Shown: positions 32,196 to 40,865 of the stretch, in pieces
Layout of the letters: every line of letters starts with the position of its first letter
Numbering within the stretch: position 1 is the stretch's first letter
Source: CAXBMB01 sp052078155
Lineage (GTDB): Bacteria; Pseudomonadota; Alphaproteobacteria; Kiloniellales; DSM-21159
Reading direction: 5' to 3'
Length of the DNA stretch: 64,000 nucleotides
Assembly (NCBI GenBank): GCA_052078155.1
Contig: JBQJBP010000003.1
Coordinates: 372,001-436,000, forward strand
The notes under the pieces: generated by a model
The model's input: the letters and a program-made list of their open reading frames with translations, nothing else
Database searches by the model: none
What the model was told of the DNA's origin: nothing
Position numbers and translations under genes: made by a program

Positions 32196-33517
32196 TGAGT
32201 CGCCCCTCCCCCGTTTTGCCTGCTTCCCACGGCGAAGAGTATCAGTATCGTAACGGCCTGCTTCATGTTGAAGATGTGCCATTGGACCGCCTGGCTGCAG
32301 AGGTAGGCAGTCCCTGTTTTGTCTATTCGTCAGCGGGGCTGGAGCGGACCTATCGCCGCTTCAGCGAGGCCCTGAAAGCCACTGAGCTGGACATTTCCAT
32401 CTGCTACGCCATCAAAGCCAACCCCCATCAGGCTGTGATCCAGACCTTTGCCGCCCTGGGTGCCGGTGCCGATGTGGTGTCTGAAGGCGAGTTGCGCCGG
32501 GCGCTGGCCGCAGGCATTCCTGCCAGTAAAGTGGTCTTTGCCGGGGTCGGCAAAACCAGAGATGAGCTGGCATTCGCCCTGCAGCAGGACATCAAGCAAT
32601 TCAATGTGGAATCGGCTGAGGAACTGAAGTCTCTTAGTGAGGTGGCTGTCAGCCTGGGCAAAACAGCCACAGTGGTGTTGCGCATCAACCCACACGTGGA
32701 TGCCCGTACCCACGCCAAAATCACCACGGGCAAATCCGACAACAAGTTCGGCATCAACATCGATCAGGCCCCGGCGGTAATGGATCTGGCCCAGGATCTG
32801 CCGGGCCTGAACCTGGAAGGCTTCTCCGTTCACATCGGCTCTCAGCTGACCGAGCTGGAGCCTTTCGAAGCGGCCTACCGGCGGGTGGCTGAGCTATTTA
32901 CCGAGTTCCGCGACAAAGGCTATCCGCTGCAGCATCTGGATCTGGGCGGCGGTCTGGGCATCGCCTATGAAGGTCAGGATCTGCCCACGCCCGAAGCCTA
33001 CGCTGCCATGGTCAAGCGCACCCTGGGCAACCTGGGCGTTCCGCTGGTGGTCGAGCCGGGCCGGTATCTGGTTGGCGATTGCGGCCTGCTGGTCAGCCGC
33101 GTGGTCTATGTCAAGGAAGGGTCCAGCCGCCGTTTCGTGATCGTTGATGCGGCCATGAACGACCTGATCCGCCCCACCCTTTACGAAGCCTGGCACGACA
33201 TTGCGCCGGTTACGGAGCCTGCCGCTGACGCAAGTTACGAAGCCGCCGATATCGTCGGTCCGATCTGTGAAAGCGGCGACTACCTGGCCCTGCAACGCCC
33301 CATGCCGCCGCTGGCCACTGACGACCTGCTCACTGTTTTTTCAACAGGAGCCTATGGCGCAACCATGGCTTCTGCTTATAATTCACGACGGGCCGCACCA
33401 GAAGTCATGGTGCGGGGTGACAGTTGGAGCGTGATCAGCCAGCGCCCCACTTTTGACGAAATGATCGCCAAAGATCTGATTCCAGATTGGTTGTCGACAG
33501 GAGCCGCCGCCGATTAA
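32195..33517 (+). CDS. lysA: Diaminopimelate decarboxylase
   Basis: A 440-residue PLP enzyme making lysine from meso-diaminopimelate. The PLP-lysine motif is in ISICYAIKANPHQAVIQTFAALGAGADVVSEGEL; also present are GFSVHIGSQLTELEPFEAAYRRVAEL, LDLGGGLGIAYEG, the E-P-G-R motif (VVEPGRYLVGDCG) and GPICESGDYLA with the catalytic Cys of the partner subunit. Starts within the lptM stop (TAATG). Confidence 0.97.
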   Translation: MSRPSPVLPASHGEEYQYRNGLLHVEDVPLDRLAAEVGSPCFVYSSAGLERTYRRFSEALKATELDISICYAIKANPHQAVIQTFAALGAGADVVSEGELRRALAAGIPASKVVFAGVGKTRDELAFALQQDIKQFNVESAEELKSLSEVAVSLGKTATVVLRINPHVDARTHAKITTGKSDNKFGINIDQAPAVMDLAQDLPGLNLEGFSVHIGSQLTELEPFEAAYRRVAELFTEFRDKGYPLQHLDLGGGLGIAYEGQDLPTPEAYAAMVKRTLGNLGVPLVVEPGRYLVGDCGLLVSRVVYVKEGSSRRFVIVDAAMNDLIRPTLYEAWHDIAPVTEPAADASYEAADIVGPICESGDYLALQRPMPPLATDDLLTVFSTGAYGATMASAYNSRRAAPEVMVRGDSWSVISQRPTFDEMIAKDLIPDWLSTGAAAD

Positions 33518-33562
33518 GCTGTGATACACAGCTAAGAGCTCACCAAGAGAGCCCTGTTAAGC

Positions 33563-33652
33563 AAGAGCGCTCCTGTCCCAGTCTGGTCCCTGTTCGATCG
33601 TGAAGATCACAGGGATGATGGCAGACGGTTCAGGAAGCGCTCTTTTGCGTTT
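33563..33652 (+). terminator. Probable branched terminator after lysA
   Basis: AAGAGCGCTCCTG (33563-33575) pairs with CAGGAAGCGCTCTT (33631-33644) and is followed by TTGCGTTT. Inside, CCCTGT pairs with ACAGGG. A long stem with an internal arm next to a weak T-run could end the argH-lptM-lysA transcript or act as a structured leader of the next gene. Confidence 0.5.
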
Positions 33653-33732
33653 CCCGGGACAGAACCTGTAAGGCCAGGTTCTTGCGACCAGGTTTTTACA
33701 ACCAGGTCTTTGTAAAGGGAACGCCGGATATT

Positions 33733-36354
33733 GTGACGGAGAAAGACAAGGCCCCTTCAAGCAGCAGCAAAACCGCTGCCCACTTGCCCGACACCCCGGG
33801 CAAGCGCGCCTCTCGTCGTCCCCTCTCCGGCACGGACATCAGCCAGCATGTCTTTCTGGCAAAAGCGGCACTGGCCTGGGAACGGCTCTGGCCTCTGCTT
33901 TGGCTGCCGGTTGCCTTGGTCACCTCCTTTCTGATCCTCGGTCTGTTCAACCTTCCGCAGATGCTGCCCGGCTGGCTGCACAGCCTTTTGCTGCTGACCT
34001 ATGCGGGCGCGCTGGTTTTCCTGATTGTGCGTTTGTTCCGGGGCTTTGCCTGGCCCAGTTACGAAGACAGCAGACGGCGGCTGGAAGTGCTCAACGGCCT
34101 GCCCCACCGCCCCCTGGCCTTGCTGGATGACGACCTGCCAAAGGATCTGTCTGACCCCGGAACCCGGCTGTTGTGGGATGCTTACCAGGCCCGGGTCCGG
34201 GCCCAGTTGGCCCAGTTGAAGAACCACTGGCCACGCACCTCCTGGCTGGCTCAGAACCCCTGGGAACTGCGGGGGTTGCTGGCCACCCTTCTGGTGGTGG
34301 CACTGGTGGTGGCCGGTCCCAGCGCAGGCAATCGTCTGACCCAGGCCTTTCAGCCGGATTTCAGTTTGACCGACGCGGGCAGTCCGCGCGGGTTCAACGC
34401 CTGGATCACACCGCCAGCCTACACCGGCATGCCGCCGCTCTATCTGGGCGATCAGCACAGCACAGGACAGCAAACGGCCGCCCAGCAGAGCCCAGCTGAG
34501 CCTGCAGGGGCGCAAGGTGACGTCGGCGCCAACCTCCCCTCTTCCATCGACGTGCCTCAGCACAGCCTCTTTCTGGCCCAGGTTCAGGGCGGCTCGGGAC
34601 TGCCCAGCTTGCTGATTGACGATCAGCCCGTGCCCTTTGAGCAGGAAGCCGAAGGCCTCTATCGCCTAGAACTGTCCTTGCTGGAAGGCCAGAAACTGCA
34701 GGTGGTGCAGGACGAAGAGATCCTGCAAAGCTGGCAGCTCAACCTGATCCCTGACAGCCCGCCACAGATCGCCTACCTCAGTCCGCCCGATCAGGCAGGT
34801 CGGGGCGCCTTGCAGGTTCACTATCTGGCCGAAGATGACTACGGCCTGACAGAACTCACTCTGACCATCACCCGGCAGGACGCCCGGGGCGACAGCCTTG
34901 AAATCCCACTGACGCTGCCCCTGCCGCCACAAAACAAGACAGTGGATTCCCGGGTCTATCAGGATCTCAGCAGCCATCTCTGGGCAGGATTGCCGGTGAA
35001 CCTGGTCCTGCGGGGCAAAGACGAGTTTGGCCAGAAAGGACAAAGCAGCAGCTTTCCCATGATCCTGCCGGAACGGGTCTTCACCCACCCGGTCGCTCAG
35101 GCCCTGATCGAGCAGCGGCGGAACCTGACCCTGAACCCCCTGTCGCGGGTGCCGGTATCCCTGGCGCTGGACAAGCTGCGTCTCTACCCCGCCCACTATC
35201 AGCACGATCTGGTCGTGGCGCTGGGATTGGGCGTGGCCGGACAACGTCTGTTCCTGGATGCCAGCGACAAGGCCATTCGTCAGGTTCAGGATCTGCTCTG
35301 GTATCTGGCGCTGCATCTGGAACAGGGCAATGTGGCCCTGGCAGAAGAAGATCTGCGCACCCTGCAACAGGAACTGCTCGACGCCCTGGCCAATGATGCA
35401 CCGCCGGAAGAAATCGACCGTCTGATGCAGGCCGTGGAGGAAGCGCTGGATCGCTTCATGGAAGCGTTGGCAGAGCAGGCAACGGAGGAACAGCGCCCCG
35501 GTCAGGAAGCCATGATGCCGGACATTCCTGACGATGCTCAGATTCTGGACCAAAGTGACTTAAAGCAGATGCTGAATGAAGCCCGGCAGATGGCCAAGCT
35601 GGGGGCCAAAGATCAGGCACGGCGTATGCTGGAGCAGTTGCAGGAACTGCTGGAGAACATGCAGGCCCGCAAGAAGAGCACCCCCGCAACACCTCAAACA
35701 AAAGAAGCCCGCGAGTTGATGCAGCGGATGGATGAACTGCGGCGCAAGCAGCAAAACCTGCTGGATCGGAATTTTCAGCAGCGCCAGCAGGACAAGGGAC
35801 TGGGCCGCCAGAAACAGTTCAAGCCCACGCAAAAAGGGGAAAACGGCAAAAAGGGTAACGAAGAGCGTCAAAGCTCCAACAGTGGTGATGCCCGCGCTCA
35901 GGAACAGCTGCGCAAAGAACTGGGGGACATCATGCGCCGCTTCGGCGATCTCTCCGGCCAGGTCCCTCGGGAGCTGGGTAAGGCAGAGCAGGCCATGCGC
36001 GCGGCCCGTGACGCCCTGCAGCAGGGCACACCGCAGATGGCGCTTAACCCCCAAACCGAAGCGGTAGACCAGCTGCAACAGGGCCTGGAGGTCATGATGG
36101 ACTCCATGTTGCAGGAACGCGCCAAAGGCACCGGGGATGAAGGCGGCATGGCCGGGGACCAGTCCGGCGACGGCGAGGATCCTCTGGGCCGCGGTGGCGG
36201 CAACCGGGTCAACCCGGGTGAAAAGATGATCCCCACAGAATTTGACCTGCCCAAAGCCCGCGCCATTCTGCAGGAACTGCAACGCCGCCGGGGCGAGCAG
36301 GATCGCCCGACCCTGGAACTGGACTATCTGGACCGTTTGCTGGATCGATTCTGA
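33733..36354 (+). CDS. TIGR02302/DUF4175-family membrane protein
   Basis: A roughly 873-residue protein conserved in alphaproteobacteria, function unknown. Order: a charged N-terminus, two hydrophobic helices (LWPLLWLPVALVTSFLILGLFNL and LHSLLLLTYAGALVFLIVRLF), a family motif region (WPSYEDSRRRLEVLNGLPHRPLALLDDD), a third helix (LLATLLVVALVVAGPS), a beta-rich periplasmic domain (WITPPAYTGMPPLYL), and a long Gln/Glu/Lys-rich coiled-coil half. It ends in the conserved PTEFDLPKARAILQELQRRRGEQDRPTLELDYLDRLL. GTG at 33733 was chosen over an upstream TTG. It adjoins lysA and the FtsEX region. Confidence 0.88.
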   Translation: MTEKDKAPSSSSKTAAHLPDTPGKRASRRPLSGTDISQHVFLAKAALAWERLWPLLWLPVALVTSFLILGLFNLPQMLPGWLHSLLLLTYAGALVFLIVRLFRGFAWPSYEDSRRRLEVLNGLPHRPLALLDDDLPKDLSDPGTRLLWDAYQARVRAQLAQLKNHWPRTSWLAQNPWELRGLLATLLVVALVVAGPSAGNRLTQAFQPDFSLTDAGSPRGFNAWITPPAYTGMPPLYLGDQHSTGQQTAAQQSPAEPAGAQGDVGANLPSSIDVPQHSLFLAQVQGGSGLPSLLIDDQPVPFEQEAEGLYRLELSLLEGQKLQVVQDEEILQSWQLNLIPDSPPQIAYLSPPDQAGRGALQVHYLAEDDYGLTELTLTITRQDARGDSLEIPLTLPLPPQNKTVDSRVYQDLSSHLWAGLPVNLVLRGKDEFGQKGQSSSFPMILPERVFTHPVAQALIEQRRNLTLNPLSRVPVSLALDKLRLYPAHYQHDLVVALGLGVAGQRLFLDASDKAIRQVQDLLWYLALHLEQGNVALAEEDLRTLQQELLDALANDAPPEEIDRLMQAVEEALDRFMEALAEQATEEQRPGQEAMMPDIPDDAQILDQSDLKQMLNEARQMAKLGAKDQARRMLEQLQELLENMQARKKSTPATPQTKEARELMQRMDELRRKQQNLLDRNFQQRQQDKGLGRQKQFKPTQKGENGKKGNEERQSSNSGDARAQEQLRKELGDIMRRFGDLSGQVPRELGKAEQAMRAARDALQQGTPQMALNPQTEAVDQLQQGLEVMMDSMLQERAKGTGDEGGMAGDQSGDGEDPLGRGGGNRVNPGEKMIPTEFDLPKARAILQELQRRRGEQDRPTLELDYLDRLLDRF

Positions 36355-36407
36355 CGCAGGACTTGCTTGTCTCGATGGTCAAAAAGACAAAATGCTGATC
36401 ATCATCG

Positions 36408-36427
36408 CGACCGTGATTTGACTCTAG
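36408..36427 (+). repeat. Dispersed MITE-like repeat, terminal fragment
   Basis: CGTGATTTGACTCTAG matches the 3' end of the dispersed repeat (GCGATTTGACTCTAG). The CTA is also the stop codon of the minus-strand LysR gene. Only the last 20 bases are recognisable. Confidence 0.55.
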
Positions 36428-37308
36428 CCAGCCAGCTGTTCCTTCAGCCAGTGCTCAAACCCGCGCACAAAACTCAATTGCTTATCCTGTTTAGGCTGTA
36501 CCAGGACGTAAGGTTCAGGGGCGCAGACAGACTCACTAAAGGGTCTGACCAGATCGCCCTTTCGAACCAGATCTTCAACCAACAGCTTATGGCCCATGGC
36601 AACGCCACCGCCGGAGCGGGCAGCATCCACCGCAACGCTGTAGAGGGTGAAATACTGTCCTTCCTGACGATTGGGCAGCAGCACACCCGTTCCCCGGCAC
36701 CAGCTCTGCCAGTCTTCGTTCCAGTAGGTATCATGCAGCAAACGACAGCGCGCCAGATCAGACGGGCTCTCTAACGCCATCTTCTGCTGATAGTCCGCAC
36801 TGCAAACCGGAAAAAGGCGATCCCGGCAAAGCTCTGTGGCCTGCAATCCCGAAACATCCCCGCGTGAGTAACGAATGCCCATATGAGCATCGGAGCGGCT
36901 GAAATCGGCCATGGCAGCGTCTGCAGCCATTTCGATATCAATGTCCGGATACAGCTCCTGAAACTCAATCAGGCGGTGAACCAGCCACATGGAGGCAAAG
37001 GCAGGTAACACGGTCAAACGGAAGGACTTCCGGGTTCGCTGGCGCGTCAGTCTGCGAGTGGCCGTCTCCAGGGTCGACAGGGACGTCTGCACGGCGGCGT
37101 AATAGCGCTGACCGGCATCGCTGAGGCTCAGGCTGCGCCCGCTTCGCACAAACAGTGCAGATCCCAGGTACTCTTCAAGCAAACGAACCTGCTGGCTGAC
37201 AGCACCTTTTGTCACGCCCAGTTGCTCTGCTGCCGCAACGATACTCTCCTGCTCAGCAACGGCTTCAAAGTACTCGACGGCACGTAAGGGAGGGAGTTTC
37301 CTGCGCAT
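36424..37308 (-). CDS. LysR-family regulator (GcvA-like)
   Basis: A 294-residue regulator with an N-terminal winged helix (PPLRAVEYFEAVAEQESIVAAAEQLGVTKGAVSQQVRLLEEYLGSALFVRSGRSLSLSDAG) and a substrate-binding domain of the GcvA subgroup (LTVLPAFASMWLVHRLIEFQELYPDIDIEM). It is divergent from a phytanoyl-CoA dioxygenase-like gene 103 bases away, its most likely target. Its TAG stop lies in the CTAG end of a repeat fragment. Confidence 0.92.
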   Translation of the reverse strand: MRRKLPPLRAVEYFEAVAEQESIVAAAEQLGVTKGAVSQQVRLLEEYLGSALFVRSGRSLSLSDAGQRYYAAVQTSLSTLETATRRLTRQRTRKSFRLTVLPAFASMWLVHRLIEFQELYPDIDIEMAADAAMADFSRSDAHMGIRYSRGDVSGLQATELCRDRLFPVCSADYQQKMALESPSDLARCRLLHDTYWNEDWQSWCRGTGVLLPNRQEGQYFTLYSVAVDAARSGGGVAMGHKLLVEDLVRKGDLVRPFSESVCAPEPYVLVQPKQDKQLSFVRGFEHWLKEQLAG

Positions 37309-37309
37309 T

Positions 37310-37391
37310 GTTTAGTTTTTCTACACTTATGTTCAGGCTAATTTCCTTCGAAAATAACCAATCCTGGGCCACTGTCAGAAGAACTACTAAA
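37310..37391. promoter_or_regulatory. Divergent control region with GTTTAGT / ACTAAAC arms
   Basis: GTTTAGT (37310-37316) and ACTAAAC (37385-37391) are inverted 7-base arms at the two edges of the LysR/dioxygenase spacer. LysR regulators bind such spaced sites, but the 68-base gap is long. Tentative. Confidence 0.3.
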
Positions 37392-37411
37392 CAAGACAGA
37401 TGAGGGTTTCA

Positions 37412-38203
37412 ATGCAGCTGACCGACCAGCAGATGGCAGATCTGGACCGCAACGGCTTTCTGATTTTGCCGGACCTCTTTTCCTCAGAGGAAGTGGACAT
37501 CATTCGCAGCCGCCTGCCTGAACTCTTTGCAGAGGCGCATCCCGGTAACATTGTTGAACAGTCTTCAGGCGTGGTGCGGACCACCATGGGGCTGCACCTG
37601 CGTGACGAAATCTTCGCCAGGCTGGTACGCCACCCCCGGCTGGTTAAACCGGCTCAGCAGATCCTGAAAGAGCCCCTCTACGTTCAGCAGGTGAAGGTCA
37701 ATGTGAAGGCAGCCTTCTCCGGAGAAATCTGGCAATGGCACTACGATTTTGCCACCCATAAGGAAGAAGACGGTGTGCCCCGTCCCCTGGCCCTGAACCT
37801 GCACATCTTTCTGGATGATGTGAGTGAATTCAACGGGCCGCTCTATTTTGTGCCCGGATCTCACAAGGTCGGGGAGCACGGTGCAGCGCTGGATGACGAA
37901 ACCACAAGTTATCCCTTATGGGTCTGTGACCAGGATCTGGTCCGCGCTCAGGTGGAGGCCAATGGTTTGGTCTCGGCCAAAGGCAACAAGGGCACGGTCC
38001 TGATCTTCCATGACACCCTGGTACACGGCTCTCCCAACAACATGTCCCCTTCTGACCGGGCCATCTTTTCCCTGATCCTGAACCCTGTAAGCAATGCTGC
38101 CGAAAAACAGGACCGGCCAGACCACAAACATCACCGCGACCACAGCGCCATTGAGGCTCTGTCTGATGACTGTCTTGTGAACCCGGCGATGGCCGCACAG
38201 TAG
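37412..38203 (+). CDS. Phytanoyl-CoA dioxygenase (PhyH)-family protein
   Basis: A 263-residue Fe(II)/2-oxoglutarate dioxygenase. The iron ligands are visible as H-x-D in WQWHYDF and the distal His in IFHDTLVHGSPNN; the 2-oxoglutarate Arg is likely in SPSDRAIFSLILN. The fold resembles the PhyH/ectoine-hydroxylase branch (YFVPGSHKVGEHG). The substrate is unknown; ectoine hydroxylase is possible, but no ectABC genes are present. ATG at 37412 has GAGGG five bases upstream; an ATG four codons earlier is possible. Confidence 0.85.
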   Translation: MQLTDQQMADLDRNGFLILPDLFSSEEVDIIRSRLPELFAEAHPGNIVEQSSGVVRTTMGLHLRDEIFARLVRHPRLVKPAQQILKEPLYVQQVKVNVKAAFSGEIWQWHYDFATHKEEDGVPRPLALNLHIFLDDVSEFNGPLYFVPGSHKVGEHGAALDDETTSYPLWVCDQDLVRAQVEANGLVSAKGNKGTVLIFHDTLVHGSPNNMSPSDRAIFSLILNPVSNAAEKQDRPDHKHHRDHSAIEALSDDCLVNPAMAAQ

Positions 38204-38212
38204 TGCCGTTAC

Positions 38213-38256
38213 AGGGGCGTTGCTTCAGCGATCGGACAGCCGTCAATGCAACGCCC
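38213..38256. repeat. Inverted repeat after dioxygenase gene
   Basis: GGGGCGTTGC and GCAACGCCCC are perfect 10-base arms separated by 24 bases. No T-run follows on either strand, so a factor-independent terminator is unlikely. It starts 10 bases after the stop codon. Confidence 0.55.
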
Positions 38257-38339
38257 CAAGCCGAACACAAGCTGCCGCCAATGTCCCAGTCGAGTGCAAG
38301 GGCTAAACACCTGAGGCTGGCATCCTGAGCAGGTATAAG

Positions 38340-38368
38340 GGGATAGTTTCGGGCTTATCGCCTATCCC
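38340..38368 (-). repeat. Hairpin overlapping the DUF1330 stop codon
   Basis: GGGATAG and CTATCCC are perfect 7-base arms separated by 15 bases. The right arm includes the minus-strand TAG stop of the DUF1330 gene. Possible 3'-end structure. Confidence 0.4.
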
Positions 38369-38664
38369 TCTTGAGGAACACCCTCGACCAGCATGGCTTC
38401 CAGGTGAGAGCCGGTCTGGCGCAGGGCGACCAGAGGCGCGAACTCCTCGGAATTCCAGAACCCCAAGGCAGCTTCCTTACTGTCAAACCGAATGACGAAG
38501 GTTGCATCGGGCAAAACCTCTTGCCCCTCCAGCCGCTGAGGATCCCCGCCGCGCACAAGAAATCGCCCGCCGTGCTTTTCAATCAGATCCGGCACTTCAG
38601 CGAAGTACGCGTCCATCCAGTCACGCGTGTGAATGGTCATACGACCGATGACATAGGCCACCAT
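38362..38664 (-). CDS. DUF1330-family protein
   Basis: A 100-residue protein with the dimeric alpha-beta barrel pattern of DUF1330: VAYVIGRMTIHTRDWMDAYFAEVPDLIEKHGGRFLVRGGDPQRLEG, then LPDATFVIRFDSKEAALGFWNSEEFAPLVALRQ. The family has no proven function. GGGAGA lies upstream of the start. Part of the short non-conserved insert between TIGR02302 and the FtsEX cluster. Confidence 0.87.
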   Translation of the reverse strand: MVAYVIGRMTIHTRDWMDAYFAEVPDLIEKHGGRFLVRGGDPQRLEGQEVLPDATFVIRFDSKEAALGFWNSEEFAPLVALRQTGSHLEAMLVEGVPQEG

Positions 38665-38794
38665 CACTCTTCTCCCGCTGTTCAGCCCTCGTCAGTGAAG
38701 ACCTGCCGGCCCTCGCTTCAGAAATAGGGAAGTGTTTTGAAACTCACTTTTACAAACTGGTGAGAGAGCCTGGCACAAGGACCGGGGGAGTTTT

Positions 38795-39166
38795 CTATTG
38801 AGCTTCAGCGTAGCCCAAAGCCCCATCCACCGCGTCGCAGACTTTCTTCAGGGTAAAGGGTTTCACCAGCACACCTGAAATAAGCTCTTCCAGATTGTGG
38901 GCCCGTTGCCGTTCTGCCGAGTAGCCTGTCATCATCAGAATGGGGAGGTTTGGCTGGTCCCGGGCCAGTTTGAGGGCCAGACTGATTCCATCCAGTCCGG
39001 GCATGGAGATATCTGTCAGCAACAGGTCATAGTCCTGGTCAGCCAGCGCTTCCAGAGCCTGAATGCCGTCTTCAACCGCCACGATCTCATAGCCACGATG
39101 CGCCAGGGCCCGCGTCACAAAGGTGCGAACGGCATCATCATCTTCGGCAACCAACACCCGCGCCAT
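38795..39166 (-). CDS. cpdR: Single-domain response regulator, CpdR-like
   Basis: A 123-residue receiver domain without an output domain. The acidic pocket (AEDDDA), phospho-acceptor Asp in DLLLTDISMPGLDG, Thr in LMMTGYSAERQRAHNLEELI and Lys in VLVKPF are present. The sequence matches CpdR, the alphaproteobacterial regulator that, when unphosphorylated, directs ClpXP to degrade cell-cycle proteins. The start was set at MARVLVAED with GAGGAG upstream; a longer frame to 39403 is not supported. The ChpT and CckA partners are not in the window. Confidence 0.9.
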   Translation of the reverse strand: MARVLVAEDDDAVRTFVTRALAHRGYEIVAVEDGIQALEALADQDYDLLLTDISMPGLDGISLALKLARDQPNLPILMMTGYSAERQRAHNLEELISGVLVKPFTLKKVCDAVDGALGYAEAQ

Positions 39167-39423
39167 CGCGGTGAACTCCTCTTTGACCTTCTTCACAGCA
39201 CAAGAGGCAGTACCTGACTGTCTCCCTGCCGCCCTCCTAATCCCGAAGGATCGAAGCTGTTGCACGCCAACTTCCGCAGTCCAAAGAAAGCAACAGCAAG
39301 TTAGTTCTGCCGCATGTCCCGTCCGCTGCCAGCGTTGGGCGACCAGACAGGGCTCTCTCCGGTCCCCCGTTCCCTTCCTGTTGCTGCGTCTAAAAGGCTG
39401 CACCAGGCTGGAACTGCTCTAAA

Positions 39424-39495
39424 CATTGAAAAGAGACAAACTCACGCTTCAAGCGTTATCACGGAGTGAGTCCACTTAAACCGATTTGACTCTAG
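39424..39495 (+). repeat. Dispersed MITE-like repeat, 3' half
   Basis: From CATTGAAAAGAG to GATTTGACTCTAG, this copy matches the 61948-62019 half of the full element over about 70 bases with few differences. The 5' palindromic half is absent. Confidence 0.85.
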
Positions 39496-39702
39496 ACGTC
39501 ACAATTCTATAGCGATTTTCGCTTATGGTAAACAAAGGCTTTTGCGTCAAATGTCTTGTAACGCACCTCGATAAGCGTCTGATTCCCTGAAAGAAATTCA
39601 CACTTCTTTTGCTTTGGCTCCAGGCGGCAAGTGACGGCCAGGTCACAGCATTTCGGCATTGTCCGGCGCTCCCCTACCCAAAAGACACAGAATCAAAAGG
39701 CG

Positions 39703-39739
39703 CAAAAAGAAAAGGGGGACCGCTTTTCAGCAATCCCCC
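39703..39739 (-). terminator. Intrinsic terminator of zinc-ribbon gene
   Basis: On the minus strand GGGGGA and TCCCCC form a stem with a 14-base loop, followed by TTTTCTTTTT. Positioned 49 bases after the gene's stop codon. Confidence 0.75.
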
Positions 39740-39787
39740 GTCTTCTGCATTCTTTCGAACTAAGCCTTGCCGGACCCGGTGGTCAGG

Positions 39788-40555
39788 TCATTGCTTGTCC
39801 ATCATGGGTTCTTCTACAAAATCCACAGACAGGCTGGTTGCCCCGGCCAGTTCTTCCACCGAGGTGTTGAACGCCACGGTTTCACCGGGCTGAACCAGTC
39901 CGTCGGGCACCGCAAAAGTCCAGGTTTTCAGGGGCTTGTCGCCAGCCATGATATGCGCGACCAGCTGCGGGGCCGGACGGGGCCGAACCCCGATGTTGCG
40001 AACCTCCCCATCGATCAGCCACATCTTCTTGCCGTCGATCTCCTGGGCGGTGGTTTTGACGCCGGGCACCACTTCGAATCCGGGATAGGGCACATCCACA
40101 TGAATCCCAGCCAGTTCATAAAGCTTGGCTGTCATGGGCACTTTGGCCACCACCTCACTTTTGAAGAACCAGCCACCTGCGCCAATACCGCCGAGCACGA
40201 TAAGGAACAGCAGCCAGCCGACAATCATGCCAACCTTGCTCTTCTTCTTCGGCTTGGCTGTCGGACGGGCCGCAGCCCGTCGGCGGCGGCGCTCAAAGGC
40301 GGCCTCATCGTCATCCAGCTGTGGCGGAGCCATGGCAGCCGCAGCATGACTGAAGGACTCTTCTTCCATCGGCGGCGGTGCTGGCGCAACCTCAACCTGT
40401 GGATCTTCAGCTGGAATGGCGGGGGAAGCAGCGTTCAGCGGCTCCTGGTGCCAGACATTCTGGCACTTGGCGCACCGCACTTTTCTGCCTTCCTGCCCAA
40501 TGGCAGAATCCGGCACCCGGAAACGGGTGCTACAGGCGGGACAAGAAAGTTCCAT
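39788..40555 (-). CDS. MJ0042-type zinc-ribbon membrane protein (DUF3426-like)
   Basis: A 255-residue protein: an N-terminal zinc ribbon with two C-x-x-C pairs (LSCPACSTRFRVPDSAIGQEGRKVRCAKCQNVWH), a Pro/Glu-rich and Arg-rich linker, one transmembrane helix (VGMIVGWLLFLIVLGGIGAGGWFF), and a C-terminal beta domain (GVKTTAQEIDGKKMWLIDGEVRNIGVRPRPAPQLVAHI). The family commonly sits next to ftsE in alphaproteobacteria; its role is unknown. Divergent from ftsE here. Confidence 0.88.
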   Translation of the reverse strand: MELSCPACSTRFRVPDSAIGQEGRKVRCAKCQNVWHQEPLNAASPAIPAEDPQVEVAPAPPPMEEESFSHAAAAMAPPQLDDDEAAFERRRRRAAARPTAKPKKKSKVGMIVGWLLFLIVLGGIGAGGWFFKSEVVAKVPMTAKLYELAGIHVDVPYPGFEVVPGVKTTAQEIDGKKMWLIDGEVRNIGVRPRPAPQLVAHIMAGDKPLKTWTFAVPDGLVQPGETVAFNTSVEELAGATSLSVDFVEEPMMDKQ

Positions 40556-40865
40556 AGACAGACTGCGATTCTATTCTCTGGTGACAAAGGTAATAAGTCT
40601 TATACGCGGGAGCCAGCGGCCAAGGCAAGCAAAGCCGAAGTCTGGCGACACTGCTTTACCTCCGTCCCGCGCCGTGGCAAGTTTCGCCGGGAGACAGCGC
40701 TGCGCACACGAGCCGCAACACGACTCCTGGCTGTAAGCCCGCTTTTCCTTTGTTCCACCGGTTGCCACTGGTGCCCGACGGGAAAGGGAAGATCCGGGTC
40801 CTGTCGTTTTACCTGATCAAAGCCGGACGGTTACGGGTGCCGTCTTCTGGAAGGACGCGAGGCCG
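40556..40865. other. Divergent promoter region, zinc-ribbon gene / ftsE
   Basis: Holds promoters for both genes. No repeat, RNA or clear operator recognised. Confidence 0.3.

Larger units (their letters stand above)
39167..39787. other. Intergenic region with terminator and partial repeat
   Basis: Contains the cpdR promoter side, a partial dispersed repeat (39424-39495) and the terminator of the zinc-ribbon gene (39703-39739). No gene seen in the remaining sequence. Confidence 0.45.

Noticed and set aside
37412..38203. Ectoine hydroxylase (ectD)
   Set aside because: The fold fits the PhyH family, but no ectABC genes are near and diagnostic residues could not be confirmed by eye.
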